A DNA stretch of 64,000 bases from Babylonia areolata (GCF_041734735.1 NC_134891.1:14745578-14809577); one strand, 5' to 3'. Positions 11,288 through 22,750 are shown, numbered from the stretch's first letter. The notes: generated by a model not told the origin, from the sequence alone. Numbers and translations are program-made.

Positions 11288-12430
11288 ATGGGTGACTTTG
11301 GTGTCTTATTGCATGAGACGGAGGCGAAAACGTTGGATCCGTGGTGGCATCTTGTGCAGTTCTGTTGTGTTGAGCAAGGGGATCAATGGCATGTGGTCTG
11401 TTTCCAGGGTGAACTTCAGTCCCAAGACATATTCCCTCAGTCTCTCGCAGGCCCAAGTAGCTGCCAGGGCTTCCTTTTCGATGACTGCGTAATTCTTCTC
11501 TGCATCTGTGAGTAATCTTGAAATGAAGCAGATGGGTCATCGTGTGCCATTGTCTTGTGTTTGGTAGAGCACTGCCCCGATCCCTGTGTTGGAAGCATCA
11601 GCTGCAATGGTTGTCTCTCGGTCAGGGCTGTAGTGAGCAAGGACTGGTGTAGAGGTGAGGAGGCGTTTTGTTTGTTGGAAAGCTGCCTCTTGTTGGTCGT
11701 CCCATGTCCATGCTGTGTCCTTGCGGAGTAGGCCCCATAGTGGTGCAGTTATGTCAGCAAGGTTAGGCGTGAACTTCGCTAGCTGGTTTACCATGCCAAG
11801 GAAGCGCTGGAGCTCAGTGATGTTGGTGGGAGGTGGGAAGCTAGTGATGGCTTCCACCTTGGCTGGATCCACGTGGATGCCATTTGCATCGATGATGTGG
11901 CCTAGGAACCTGATTGATGGTTTTGCGAATTCGCATTTGTCATTCAGGGTGAGGCCAGCTTCCTGGAGTCGTTGCAGGACTGTCCTCAGGCGCTGGTCGT
12001 GTGTTTGCTGGTCCTCTGCATGGACGAGGATCTCGTCCATGTGGCAGATGACGCCCTCGATATTCTCCAGGATCTGAGACATAAGGTGCTGGAGCACTTC
12101 ACTGGCTGAGCTAATGCCAAAGGGGAGGCGATTGAAGCAAAATCGCCCAAAGGGCGTGACGAAAGTGGTGTAGAGCCTTGAGCCAGGGTCTAGAGGTACT
12201 TGCCAAAATCCGCTTTTAGCATCAAGCTTGGTGAAGACTTTGGACTTTGACAGCTTAGCCAAGCTCTCGTCCACTGATGCCATGGGGTGAACTTCTCGCT
12301 GCACGGCTTTGTTCAGCTGTGTCAAGTCCACACAGATGCGGACTGTCCCGTTTGGTTTTGGAACGATGACGATTCCCAAGCACCAGCTGGTGGGTTCCGT
12401 AACAGGGGAAATGACTCCTTCTTCCATCAT
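11217..12430 (-). pseudogene. Gypsy fossil: reverse transcriptase and RNase H part
   Basis: The RT domain is recognisable from ISPVTEPTSWCLGIVIVPKP, RICVDLTQLNKAV, FTKLDAKSGFWQVPLD, FGRFCFNRLPFGISSA and the metal-site region HMDEILVHAEDQ. The thumb and connection (IRFLGHIID, LQRFLGMVNQLAKF) and the start of RNase H (TIAADASNTGIGAVLYQ) follow. Order and spacing are standard for Ty3/Gypsy pol. Confidence 0.85.
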
Positions 12431-13828
12431 TCTGTTGATCTCGCACTTGACTTTTGGGACGAGTGGATGGGGAATTTTGCGTGGGGCATACAGGCATGTT
12501 GGACGGGCTTCTGGGTTGAGGGAAATGGAGTAAGGGGGTTTGCAGCAGCCCGAGACCAGTGAAAAGTTGAGGGAATTCTTGCTTGAAATCCGTTGTCTGT
12601 GTCACATTGTGGATGCGTGCAGCTAAGCCAAGCTTGGTGCAGGCTGATCTGCTGAGGAGGGAGCATGTCTGTCCTTTGATGACATATATCGTTTCTGTTG
12701 TTGTCTTTTCTTTGTGCTGCAGCTGTGCTTGAAAGGTGCCGAGTATGTTCAGTTTGGTATTTCCTGGTCCCTTCAGGGTTTTGGTGGGCTTGGTCAAAGT
12801 ATGTGAGGCTGCCCATTTTTCTCCAACCACTGTCACTGATGCCCCCTTGTCCAACTTGAAGGTGTGAGGACAGCCATTGACAAGGACTTCAGCCGAGCAG
12901 CAGTCTTCATCCTGTAGATGGTAGACATGACCCAGGAAATGGCTGTCATAGTCATTGTCCCCGTCATCTTCCTCGTCTTCAAACAGCTCATGGACTGCCC
13001 TTGGGCGACGGGCGTGTCGAGGAGCTTGGCTACTGTGGCATACTGCTTGGAAGTGTCCATGTTTGTGACACTTGCTGCATGTTGCGTTCTTGGCTGGGCA
13101 TTTGTCTCGACTGTGTGGTTCTTTGCCGCAATAACCACAAACGTTGCCAGCAGCACTGCTGGCCTTGTGGTGCTGGTACTGACTCCTGGAGTTGAAGCGT
13201 TGGTTGTACGTGGCAGGTGGTTTCCTGTCTACCAGGTTGACTGAAGGACTGCCTCTGATTAGCTGCTGGCTTTCTTTCCTGGCCTCTGCCTGCCTGCTGA
13301 GTTGGACAGCTTGGGCCAGTGTCAGTTCTGCTTTCGACTGTAGCTCGTTTGATAGAGTGTCATTGATAACACCAACCACGATTCTGTCTCTTATGAACTC
13401 TTCTTTCAAGTCGCCAAAATTGCATTCGTCGGCCAATTTGTGGAGGTCTTGAATGAATTCATCAAAGGTTTCTCCGACTGCCTGTGAGCGTTTGTTGAAT
13501 TTTGCTATTTCTACAGTGATGTTTTTTCTCACGTTGAAGTAACCATTGAAAGCCTGCAGTAAGTCTTTAAATATCATTAATTTCTTTTCTTTTTTCTTTC
13601 ATGCAATGCTTCTTCATTCATTTCTTTCTTATTCTTCCTTGACTTCCTTTTGTCTACAACATCATCATCACAACGGAGTAACAAACATCGACAATTTGGC
13701 GTTTGCAAATTGACAGCACTGAATTGTTGTCTTGAAATCTGCGCCAAATTGTCAGCAGAGACAACTTCAACGGTTAACAGCGGCTTGACAATTCCTGTCA
13801 GCTTAAGAGCAGCCGGTCCCATCAACAA
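12255..13828 (-). pseudogene. Gypsy fossil: gag and protease part
   Basis: The region encodes the C-terminal half of a Gypsy gag (a block around NVRKNITVEIAKFNK and LHKLADECNFGDLKEEFIR), followed by two CCHC zinc knuckles (CGYCGKEPHSRDKC and CSKCHKHGHFQAVC) that bind element RNA. Next come an acidic linker (ELFEDEEDDGDND) and a retropepsin-like segment. Gag appears incomplete at its N-terminal side. Resemblance to K02A2.6-type Gypsy proteins is from memory. It is part of the broken fossil. Confidence 0.75.
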
Positions 13829-13978
13829 GAAAAGGTTTGTTCTCTTTTAATTGATTTGATTTGACTGAAATTGTTTGCATACGCTCTCCCAAGTCCGTTA
13901 CCAAAATTAGTCACTGACAACGTAGTCATCCTGTTCCTGTGCCACTGACAATTGAGAGAGCTGGAGGCATTGTTAAGC

Positions 13979-13980
<2 letters not shown>

Positions 13981-14030
<50 letters not shown>

Positions 14031-14190
14031 CACTGGCACCATTATGTGTACATAATTACATGTGTACAAATGCACGGTATGCATCACACACACACACAGA
14101 CACACACACACACACACGTGCACACACTGTGACACACTTACACGCACACTCACGTACACACACATAATTATACACACGCACGCGCGCGTG
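13981..14190. repeat. CA-rich microsatellites
   Basis: A pure (CA)n run lies at 13981-14028, with further CA-rich tracts at 14087-14120 and 14125-14180. Open frames across this region on either strand are low-complexity artefacts. Confidence 0.95.
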
Positions 14191-14199
14191 TATGTGAGA

Positions 14200-15420
14200 A
14201 GGGGAGACCTGATTGATGGAGGTGGCTGCAGGAAGCAAGAGACAAACGGAGTCGAACTGCCCAGGTCTGAAATCTCTCTGCCTGCAGGGGTAGGCCTTCA
14301 CTTGGGCCTGTTGTTACCTTTGTTTTGTTCTCCAAATTTGAAATTTTCCTTTTACCAGGCAAGTGTAGGAGATATACACTCATGCGTTCATGCGTGCGTG
14401 CACGCCTGTGTGTGTTCTTTGTGTAGCCGGGTTGGCTACGATCTTCGTTGGGCCAGCTTAGCAGACGACGTTTGTGACTCGCCGAAGGTCACTAAGGAAG
14501 TTGTAAATCGGTCACAAGTTATCTCCCTTTACAGGGAACCGTATTATAATTTTCATCAATTTGTTAAATTATACACACTTCCTTGTAGATGAGATTATAG
14601 TTTTATGTTATGGGACTTCAGAACGATCATACTTCTCAAATGTAATGATATCATTTGGCCAGAAAGCCTATAACTTTTTTTAAACTAATATTTATGTGAA
14701 TGAGTTTTGGCGCGATCTTCGAAATCCACTCAGTTGAAGCATACAAAATACCTACGTTTTCTATAAATCGATATAGTTGCCGTGGAATTTAGATTGTGCA
14801 TTAAAATGTAAATGATTAAGCTTCTTCTCGTGTACTGCTTTCCGTGTACACCTAAGTTATAGGCATGCGATGGTACCAAATGTCTGACGGCATTTCGGCG
14901 CCATAAAACTATCTCTTCTTCAAGCCATTGGAATTCGTCAGTGCCGATTTGAGCAAAATACGTTTTTACAATACCTAGACATTTTTATAGCGTGTCTTGC
15001 AGATGTTTGCATTTCTGTTATCAATCTGATTCATATCATACATGTATAGTTGTGTTGTAGTTGGTTTAAACGAAGTATTTCATTGTCGATCACAAGTGCC
15101 AAAAGCACCGCCAAGCGGTGCCGACACGGGAGCTGTCCGTTGAGTTTTCTCTTGAATTTTGACATAAAAAATCTTTACTCTAGAAACAGATTCTATAGAT
15201 GATTTTTATATAGTTGGAAATTCAGGATGTTCAGTTACTTAATTGTTGCAATTATATTACATATCGCGACGTATTAATTGTTGTAATGTACAAAAATGAT
15301 ACATGAACTCGTTAAAAGCTCCGCGTTCATTCAGTGACTCTTTTTGTTTACAGTTTTTAACTACATTATTTTTGTAGAAAATGGTTTAGCTTAAGAAAAT
15401 GCTCGTCTCTTGTAGTTTTG
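14200..15420. other. Unassigned sequence
   Basis: No gene or TE domain was recognised. Around 14420-14540 there is a GC-richer stretch followed by 'agttatctcccttta', similar to 'agttatttccctta' at ~9078 inside the Gypsy LTR. This is a motif I associate with molluscan repeats, so part may be an unrecognised repeat. Confidence 0.4.
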
Positions 15421-15758
15421 TGTGATATATAATATGTCTATGTTAGTTCCCCGAGCCGAAAGTCAGAAGCCGCTAAATTTGGTCAAACAAACACAAGCTT
15501 GGCCCCTCAAGGCTCGCGGAGGGCCGGTTTCGTGAGTCGCTTCGCGGCGCTGGCTTTGCGGTTCGGCGGAACAGAATATAAGGAGTGAGCGAGTGCCAGA
15601 CAAAGAGAGAACTCTCCTGGTCTGGAAGAATGAAAGAATAAAAGAAGAAAACCAGCGCACTGCCTTCCCGAGTCTACCTTGCCTGGCTGCAGCTCTCTTC
15701 TCCAAACACCTTCTACCTGTCTTCACCTTCTCTAACACCACCTTACCACCCCGTCACA
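15421..15758 (+). mobile_element. Solo LTR (338 bp) of a Gypsy-like element
   Basis: The segment starts TGTGA and ends TCACA, a 5-bp inverted repeat of the TG...CA kind. It is flanked by TTTG on both sides (15417-15420 and 15759-15762). Inside are a TATA-like box (aatataagg, ~15576) and, about 60 bp downstream, an AATAAA signal (~15637), the expected order of U3-R-U5. No internal element sequence adjoins it, so it looks like a solo LTR fossil. The family is not determined. Confidence 0.62.
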
Positions 15759-16544
15759 TTTGGTTTAACGACTATGTATATTGTATGATATCTACGCGGT
15801 CGTATCTGAAGATAACGATCAGAACAGCAGAAAAGGCAACTGTTGTCCCCACTATCTTGGCTAGAACTTGATTATCGTGACGTTTCCTGCCCATGTCACA
15901 TCCGAACTCTCTTGGCCGAGACGGCTTTCACTGAAACACTCGGCGTTGGGATGGTCCCCAAACTGAGCACCAATTAGCCCGCAAGGCTGCAGCACCAAGA
16001 GCCAGCGCAACCTGGCCCCCTAATTTGAGAGTAATTGTCCTTCACAAAAGACTAAGCTGTAAATGAATTCTCGTCGCGGTGGAGAAACCATTGATCGCAT
16101 GCAGCTCTTATTTAGCTGTTGGCCAAACTGAAGCTTATGTCAATGTAACGACTAGGCCTAATATTATACAAAATAAATTCAAATCATAATTATGAAAGGC
16201 AAAAAGTCCAATAATGATAATGTTTATTCATATAACGCCTGATCAAATGATTTTGCTCTGGGCTCAACTATCTCCAAATATAAAAAATGTAAATCATCCA
16301 TGAAAACATACGGGCTGGTCTAACCAAGCTAGCAGTCATGACTAGACACTGCATCAACAATACACCATCAAACTCAATGCCCGCAGTAAACACCCCAAAA
16401 CCAACCCAACATCAAAAACAAGAGAGGAAAGGCCTTCAAGACTCACTTGTAATAAACTTTTTTTTTAAAATCTAATCGTTAAAATGTGTTCTGTATTTGT
16501 TATTATAAAGCTTCGGGTAAAAATATAAAAGAAAAAAAAAGAAA
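15759..16544. other. Unassigned sequence with a possible L2-type LINE 3' end
   Basis: At 16202-16240 the reverse strand reads 'ggcgttatatgaataaac' followed by an ATT-rich tail. This resembles the 3' end of the L2/CR1-type element at 42783 ('gctatataaataccattatt'). The rest (15770-16200) contains no recognisable coding sequence. Confidence 0.35.
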
Positions 16545-16628
16545 AAAAAGTCCTGACGGCAAATTCGAACCCCGCGTTTTCGGGTGAGAAGAAACTGTCT
16601 TACCCATTACACTATCGTGGGTCCTTGA
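16545..16628 (-). other. tRNA-like sequence with pol III boxes and terminator (pseudogene or SINE head)
   Basis: The reverse strand holds a box A-like 'gatagtgtaatgggtaag' and a box B 'gggttcgaat' at normal spacing. It is followed directly by a T-rich run (complement of 16533-16550), as at pol III terminators. The anticodon-loop area resembles 'tttcttctcaccc'. The acceptor stem does not pair well, so I read it as a tRNA pseudogene or the head of a SINE rather than a working tRNA. Confidence 0.5.
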
Positions 16629-16629
16629 C

Positions 16630-17890
16630 AGACGTCCTAAAATTTAACATTTAAACGTGTTTTTTTAAGGGCGATAAATCGATTGCGGTATTCACAGTGA
16701 GAACGCTGTTTAAATCGTATTATTCTGGTGTACCTTGGGCATTCAAAAAATCTTTAAGGGCAATTAAAAATTCTTTTTAAGTCCACGGTAAAGAAGACGT
16801 GCCAATCGCTGCAATCACACTGCTACATTTGGACGTTTCTCTGGATCTAGATAGATGTTCAAGTTTAGTTACACCCACCAGGAATGTAGTACGACACAAT
16901 GGAGTCAATCTCTCTTTTGTGTTCATTCTAGTTTTATAGTTTTAAAGTTGATGTGAAAATTGAGTATTTTGTTAAACTAATAACATGTAGAGCCAAGTAC
17001 AAGTACCTCCTAAAGGTCGTATGAAGTGAAAAGGACTTCATTTTGAGAAAAGTCAAGACTGGAAATTTTTACGTTTCATCAAGGGTATTAACTCTCATGG
17101 TTTATTATTTTAAACTGTGAATTCCGACTGATTTTGTTGATATTTTTATGGCAGTTTGGGGCATAATCCAGTAAGTGATGAGGCGTTCACAAATCTTTCT
17201 CGGAATAAATATTTAACGGTCTCCTTCTCCAACTTTCCATCACATGTTATCGTATATTGTCGATTGAATATAGGATTGAACGGGCAGGTCAACAACTTGA
17301 AACAAAATGGCGTCGTTCGCGTTTGTGAAGAATATGAGCACGCGCTTTGAATATGTATAAATATGTGTACGCAACTGATTTTTGCCCATGACCTTCAGGG
17401 CTCAGCCAATAGATCTATAAAGTCCACTTGTAGTATTGATTTTAGTATTTTCCGAAAAAGACCGCTTGGGCGAATGAACATTGTGAAAGCCCTGTACACT
17501 GAAAGTAAAACACACAAGATTTTTACGTATTGAGTATAATTTCAAAATGTAATGTTTAAGATGAGAAAGATCAGTTTAAAGCAAATTAACTCCCCTAGCA
17601 TTAATTACAGATTAATTTCCCTTTTTTACTATCTGCACCAAAGACATGCAAAATAAATATAACTTCCATGCTTAGCAAAAGAAGTTCCTGTTTGAACAAA
17701 AAATGATAAAAATGACTGCTCTTGTTGTTGTGTCAGAACATCAGATCAAAGTGCCAAGTTTAGAGAATAAAAAAACAAAAAAACCCAGTAAATTCAGTTT
17801 GCATATAATTTGGCTTCTTTAAAAAAAAAAATTGTGCCTGTCTCAGAGGTGCAATATTGTTTTAAATAAGATGACTGGAAAGAACTGAAT
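16630..17890. other. Unassigned AT-rich sequence
   Basis: No coding exon, transposon domain or RNA gene was recognised. Open frames (for example 17156-17350) are short and lack splice or codon evidence. The region leads into the repeat at 17895. Confidence 0.4.
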
Positions 17891-17894
17891 TTTT

Positions 17895-18045
17895 CCTATT
17901 TTTATGCCAAATTTGGTATCAACTGACAAAGTATTTGCAGAGAAAATGGCAATGTTAAAGTTTACCACGGACACACAGACACACACACACACACACACAC
18001 AACCGAACACCAGGTTAAGACTCACTTTGTTTACACAAGTGAGTC
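17895..18045 (+). repeat. Dispersed repeat with CA tract and terminal palindrome
   Basis: The stretch 'gagaaaatggcaatgttaaagtttaccac' leads into a CA run (17970-18001) and then an imperfect palindrome. Its arms are gactcactt (18019-18027) and aagtgagtc (18037-18045), around a 9-bp loop. The first part recurs inverted at 42243-42313, also next to a CA/GT run. It looks like one family of short repeats with an attached microsatellite. Its class is unknown. Confidence 0.6.
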
Positions 18046-18112
18046 AACAAGTCGCGTACATCACAGTCTATGACTCGAAACTTTGTTTCCTCACCATCTT
18101 ATGGTACCCATG

Positions 18113-18793
18113 ATTGTCACATCTCATGACAAACCAAGGTGTGTGTGCCTTTCCCCCTCCTTGTTCTCCCACCCCATTCAGCTGGAGAACGGTGTGGATT
18201 TGTGCGAATTGCACGGCAATCTTATGTATCTCAGTTCAGGCTGTCACTGAACTGAGATCAACCTCAGTTTCCGTTGATGGTCAGTCAGTGACAGGATTCT
18301 GGGCTTTTCGCCCGTGACTGGCATTGGAGGCAGTCGACACTGCCTGGCACTCTTCAGGGCTGTTTGCCTGGTTTTGCACTCGAGAGTGGGGATAATTTTC
18401 CTCCGAGTGTTTGGTGTTCTTCAGTCTGTGTTCTATGTCTTTCAGCGTCTGGGTAGCAGTACCCGCCTGGAAGGTAAGACGAGACTGTATAGACGGTTCA
18501 GCCATGTCGTTTTCGTCCTTGTGTGTTTGTAGAGTAATTTTGTCCGTCATATGTTCATGCCCGTGAATAAGAGAAGTTGGGTGGGCGGGGGGGGGGGGGG
18601 GGGCGGGGGGGGGGGGATGATATTTAAATACAATATTTTTTTGCTTTTATGTGCATGTGTTGGATGAGTATGCATTTTAAACATAAATTTTATTTGAATG
18701 TTGACATTATTATCCATGCGTATTGAAGGGATTCAACCATAAAATCTCGATATATTCAGTTTTCCTTATGAACCCCCTCAGTGATTGATGAGC

Positions 18794-18854
<61 letters not shown>

Positions 18855-18899
18855 ATGTGTGTGTTAAAGATGCATTTTATGTGACACATAAGCTAGAAT
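18113..18899 (+). repeat. Left LTR of the Gypsy remnant
   Basis: It begins 'attgtcacatctcatgac' and ends 'cataagctagaat'. It contains a poly(G) tract (18581-18616) and an AT-GT microsatellite (18796-18863). An 89-codon frame on the reverse strand (18550-18281) is preserved in the right LTR too. Confidence 0.88.
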
Positions 18900-18939
18900 C
18901 AAAAAGACACAATCTGGAGAGGTCACGTATTACAGGAAG

Positions 18940-20092
18940 CAGGGAGTTCTGATGCGGCATTTCAAGGACCATCGGGGGGAAGCAACCCAAATCTGTGTTC
19001 CTAAAGAACTGCGTTCCACAGTGTTGCTTCTTGCCCATGAAGCCCCCATGTCTGGTCATCTTGGGGTTAAGCACATGCAGGGAAGAGTTTTCCCACATTT
19101 CTACTGGCCTGGCATGTGTGCTGACATTCGGTGTTTCGTCCGTTCTTGTGACAGATGCCAGAAGACGGTAGCTAAGGGTCAAGTCCCGAAAGTGCCACTC
19201 GTCAAGATGCCCCTCATTTCCGAACCTTTCAGTCGAGTAGCTGTCGACATTGTAGGACCTATATCCCCTTCATCCAAGTCTGGCAACAGGTACATCTTAA
19301 CAATAGTCGACTATGCGACCAGGTACCCAGAAGCTGTCGCTCTCAAACACGTTTCGGCTGAACTGTGGCTGAGGCGTTGTTCACCATGTGGACACGTACA
19401 GATGTTCCTGCTGAGGTCTTCACTGATCGAGGTTCTCAGTTCACAGGCAGTGTCATGCAGGAAGTCTATCGCCTTCTGTCTGTACGGGGCTTGACCACAA
19501 ACCCCTACCACGCCCAGTGCAACGGGTTGGTGGAGCGTTTTAACGCAACTTTGAAGACAATGTTGCGGAGACTATCGCACGAGAAACCTCGAGCCTGGGA
19601 CCGCTGGATCCAGCTCTGTTATTCGCATACAGAGAAGTTCCCCGGGAGAGCACTGGCTACTCGCCTTTCGAGCTGCTCTATGGGAGAACAGTACAGGGTC
19701 CCATGCAGATCCTCAGAGAGCACTGGCTCCACCCAGAGAGGCCTGAAATTAAGACTGCTGCTGAGTATGTGGTTGAATTGCGAAACAGAATTGCAGAGTC
19801 CTGTTCCATTGCTCAGCAAAACCTCGAAAAGGCCTCAAAACGGTACAAGCGTTATTTTGATGCCAAGGCAAAGCGAAGACAGTTCGCTGAGGGCAGCAAA
19901 GTACTTCTTCGCCCCACCAAACAGACCAAGCTGGAACTTGAATGGCAAGGTCCATACACTGTTCTGTGCAAGGTGGGAATCGCAGACTACTGCATCCAGA
20001 CTGGCGAGAAGGAAAAACTGTACCATACCAACATGCTAAAGCAATACGTTGAGCGTTCTGGGGGAACAGTCAGAACGAGGAAGCCTGTTTGA
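18940..20092 (+). pseudogene. Gypsy integrase remnant
   Basis: The zinc-binding HHCC part (HEAPMSGHLGVKHMQGRV ... CDRCQKT), the DDE core (VAVDIVGPISPSS, VDYATRYPEAVAL, VFTDRGSQFTGS, NPYHAQCNGLVERFN) and a C-terminal domain (GSKVLLRPTKQTKLELEW, GPYTVLCKVG) are visible. This order is standard for the pol C-terminus of Ty3/Gypsy elements. It is a broken fossil copy. Confidence 0.85.
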
Positions 20093-20436
20093 TCTTTGTA
20101 ACAATGTGTTGATGCCTGAATGAGTCAACTGTATACTGGTCATGTGTGTCGTTATCTTTTAATACAAGCTTTATTAGATAGTAAGGCCAGCAATTCTATA
20201 ATTTGCAATTCATCCTGTTATTCCAGACTTCATAGTTTTCTTGTGTTTTTTTCATTGAATCGTTTTGTCTTTTCTTTGTATTTAGTTTTAGGATGGCAGT
20301 GTCTTGGCACTTATCTGTATGTGTTGTGAATACACTGTGGATAATATGGAAGTGGGAATGTTTGTTATTGTGTTTGTCATTCTGTGTGACATATTCATAA
20401 TTGCTTCAAACTTTGTTTGAACTTCTGAGGGGGGCA

Positions 20437-21097
20437 ATTGTCACATCTCATGACAAACCAAGGTGTGTGTGCCTTTCCCCCTCCTTGTTCTCCATTCAGC
20501 TGGAGAACGGTGTGGGTTTGTGCGAATTGCACGGCAATCTTATGTATCTCAGTTCAGGCTGTCACTGAACTGAGATCAACCTTTCCGTTGATGGTCAGTC
20601 AGTGACAGGATTCTGGGCTTTTCGCCCGCGACTGGCATTGGAGGCAGTCGACACTGCCTGGCACTCTTCAGGGCTGTTTGCCTGGTTTTGCACTCGAGAG
20701 TGGGGATAATTTTCCTTCGAGTGTTTGGTGTTCTTCAGTCTGTGTTCTATGTCTTTCAGCGTCTGGGTAGCAGTACCCGCCTGGAAGGTAAGACGAGACT
20801 GTATAGACGGTTCAGCCATGTCGTTTTCGTCCTTGTGAGTTTGTAGAGTAATTTTGTCCGTCATATGTTCATGCCCGTGAATAAGAGAGGGGGCGTGGGG
20901 GGGTGGGGGGGTGGGGGATGATATTTAAATACAATATTTTTTTGTTTTTTATGTGCACGTGTTGGATGTGTATGCATTTTAAACATAAATTTTGTTTGAA
21001 TGTTATGACATTATTATCCATGGGTACTGAAGGGGTCCAACCATAAAATCTCGATATATTCAGTTTTCCTTATGAACCCCCTCAGTGATTGATGAGC

Positions 21098-21142
<45 letters not shown>

Positions 21143-21209
21143 CTGTGTGTGTGTCTGTGTGTGTGTGTGTGTGTTAAAGATGCATTTTATGTGCTACATA
21201 AGCTAGAAT
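20437..21209 (+). repeat. Right LTR of the Gypsy remnant
   Basis: It is nearly identical to the left LTR, starting 'attgtcacatctcatgac' after the purine tract and ending 'cataagctagaat'. Its G-rich and AT/GT tracts differ in length from the left copy. The reverse-strand 89-codon frame lies at 20864-20595. Confidence 0.88.
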
Positions 21210-21320
21210 ATTCCAAATTACCCCCTTATCCTTTTTCCGGTACATCTTGACTCTTGGGTGTGGCTTCGTTGTCAGCCTTTTAAACTTACTTGATTTAGCA
21301 TAAGACCTTTATATGTCAGT

Positions 21321-21452
21321 TCCTTCCGAAATAGCTCAGCTGGTTGAGATTGAACTGTTCTATGGCCTATATGTTGAACAAGGGAGTGAAGGGATGGGGA
21401 GGGAAGGGGGAGAGAGTGTGGTTGGTGGGGGTGACACTGCTGGCACACGATA
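21321..21452. repeat. tRNA-like head fragment joined to a shared G-rich repeat
   Basis: At 21328-21348, 'aaatagctcagctggttga' resembles a tRNA box A region but has no complete tRNA behind it. The stretch 21386-21448 is almost identical to 24232-24293, including 'gtgacactgctggcacac', so it is a fragment of a dispersed repeat. Confidence 0.55.
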
Positions 21453-21736
21453 ATACCCACCCCCTGCTTTTGAATGCAATGTCCTCATTACTGCTGACCA
21501 CATGCTGACCAATGCCGTCATTAATTAATGCTAATGGGGAGATTGGTTCTCTTACCCAAAAATTGGCAAAAACAAACATGTGTAAATGAGAACATTACGG
21601 ACAAAAGAAACCACCAAAAATTAAACATTAAAAAAAATAAACATGTTATCAGGATTGCAATTCATTAGAGAAATGTCTGCAACACTTTTGTGAGAATATG
21701 GTTTGTTCTTGTGTCTTAAATGTGTTGAAAATTATT
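21453..21736. other. Unassigned sequence
   Basis: No gene, transposon domain or shared repeat was recognised. The stretch separates the tRNA-like fragment from the 1-kb dispersed repeat. Confidence 0.35.
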
Positions 21737-22750
21737 AAAAACATCCACAATTTCGGCGCCATTTTGTGACATGGCAATGTGTCTAAACATGAAGTGGTCA
21801 GAAACAAATAAGTACAAACCTGATTAAAATCCAGTACATACAGACCTGATCTATATTCATTCGTTGTGATAATAAAACATTGATCATCAGTAAAAATGGT
21901 ACATTAAGTTTGAAATAGTACGCAAAAAAACCCGCGTGACAGACGTAAACAACTCATTCCTCTTGACGTATTTTTATTCATTCAAAGGCAAGCACATTCA
22001 TGAATACACTACACGTTCTTTACTTGCAACAGGTGGTCAACACATCTATCTTCTGCAGCACATACACTCATTTTCTGAAGAAAAAAAAGACTGTTCAACT
22101 ATTTAAATGCAATCGACGTCGCATATTAATTTTCAGTTCCGCTTTTCTGTGTTACTTCGTGCATGTAAACGACCCAATAAAAATACACATGTAAACAAAT
22201 TTAAAACTGTTTCCACATAAATCATGGGGATTCATCGCGGGAAAGCGTAAATCGGTTTGAGAAACACCCTTCAATCGAGTGTGTTTGAACACAAATTCAG
22301 AGAATGTGTTGTTTCCGACAGCATGTGAGATGTACATATGTTACACGGAAATCTCTGATATGTTCATTCGCACCTCGTGGTTGCTATATTAAAAACAACA
22401 ACAACAACAACAAAACTGTGTATGTTAATTTCGTCGTTGTTATGGTTTGTTTGTACTTTATCTCTGATCCGATTAAGTTTAGACACAATCACTGTTTCTG
22501 ACACATGGCGAGATGCGGTAATATACGGATACTGCCGTAAGATTTCGAACCAAGTCAACACATGTAGTTCAGAAAGACTGTTTTCAGTTGAAGATTTGTT
22601 GCATCAAAAGTTCCAAACAAGAAAGTTCAAAGTAGAAAATCACCCCCTTAAATTACCTTGATTTTGGTTTTTGCTGTCTGGTGAAGTTTTATCACGAAAT
22701 GATGTAAACTAGTTTATCAGTTCACAAGACAGACGAAGTGTGTAACGAAA
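21737..22750. repeat. ~1-kb dispersed repeat, copy 1 (class unknown)
   Basis: The region aligns by eye with 51612-52600 over almost its full length in the same orientation. Shared blocks include 'gacatggcaatgtgtct', 'tattcattcaaaggcaag', 'gaatacactacac', 'gtggtcaacacatctatct' and 'gttccaaac'. The copies are clearly diverged (perhaps 75-80% identical by eye) with scattered indels. No protein domain, terminal repeat or target duplication was seen. Confidence 0.75.

Larger units (their letters stand above)
8993..13830 (-). mobile_element. Fossil Ty3/Gypsy LTR retrotransposon (Mag/K02A2.6-like)
   Basis: The reverse strand carries gag, protease, RT/RNase H and integrase in the Gypsy order. A probable 3' LTR lies at about 8993 to 9640. 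It ends in TTACA on the element strand and has an AATAAA motif (gaataaacgtgg) near 9050. No matching 5' LTR was recognised between 13830 and 13980. A ~70-bp direct repeat (9684-9830) sits at the pol 3' end. The element is broken in several places and is an old fossil. It borders the CAGTGGT minisatellite on one side and CA repeats on the other. Confidence 0.85.
18113..21209 (+). mobile_element. Fossil Ty3/Gypsy remnant with two long LTRs and only an integrase region
   Basis: Two direct repeats of ~775 bp (18113-18899 and 20437-21209) flank about 1.5 kb that encodes integrase. A purine-rich tract (gaggggggcaa, ~20427-20437) precedes the right LTR, as expected for a plus-strand primer. Gag, protease and RT were not found, so the element is internally reduced. 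The LTRs differ mainly in simple-repeat length and a few substitutions, suggesting a moderately young insertion. No clear target duplication was found. Confidence 0.85.

Noticed and set aside
13577-14000. Search for a 5' LTR of the reverse-strand Gypsy fossil
   Set aside because: Nothing between 13830 and 13990 resembles 8993-9640, so no left-right LTR pair can be claimed.
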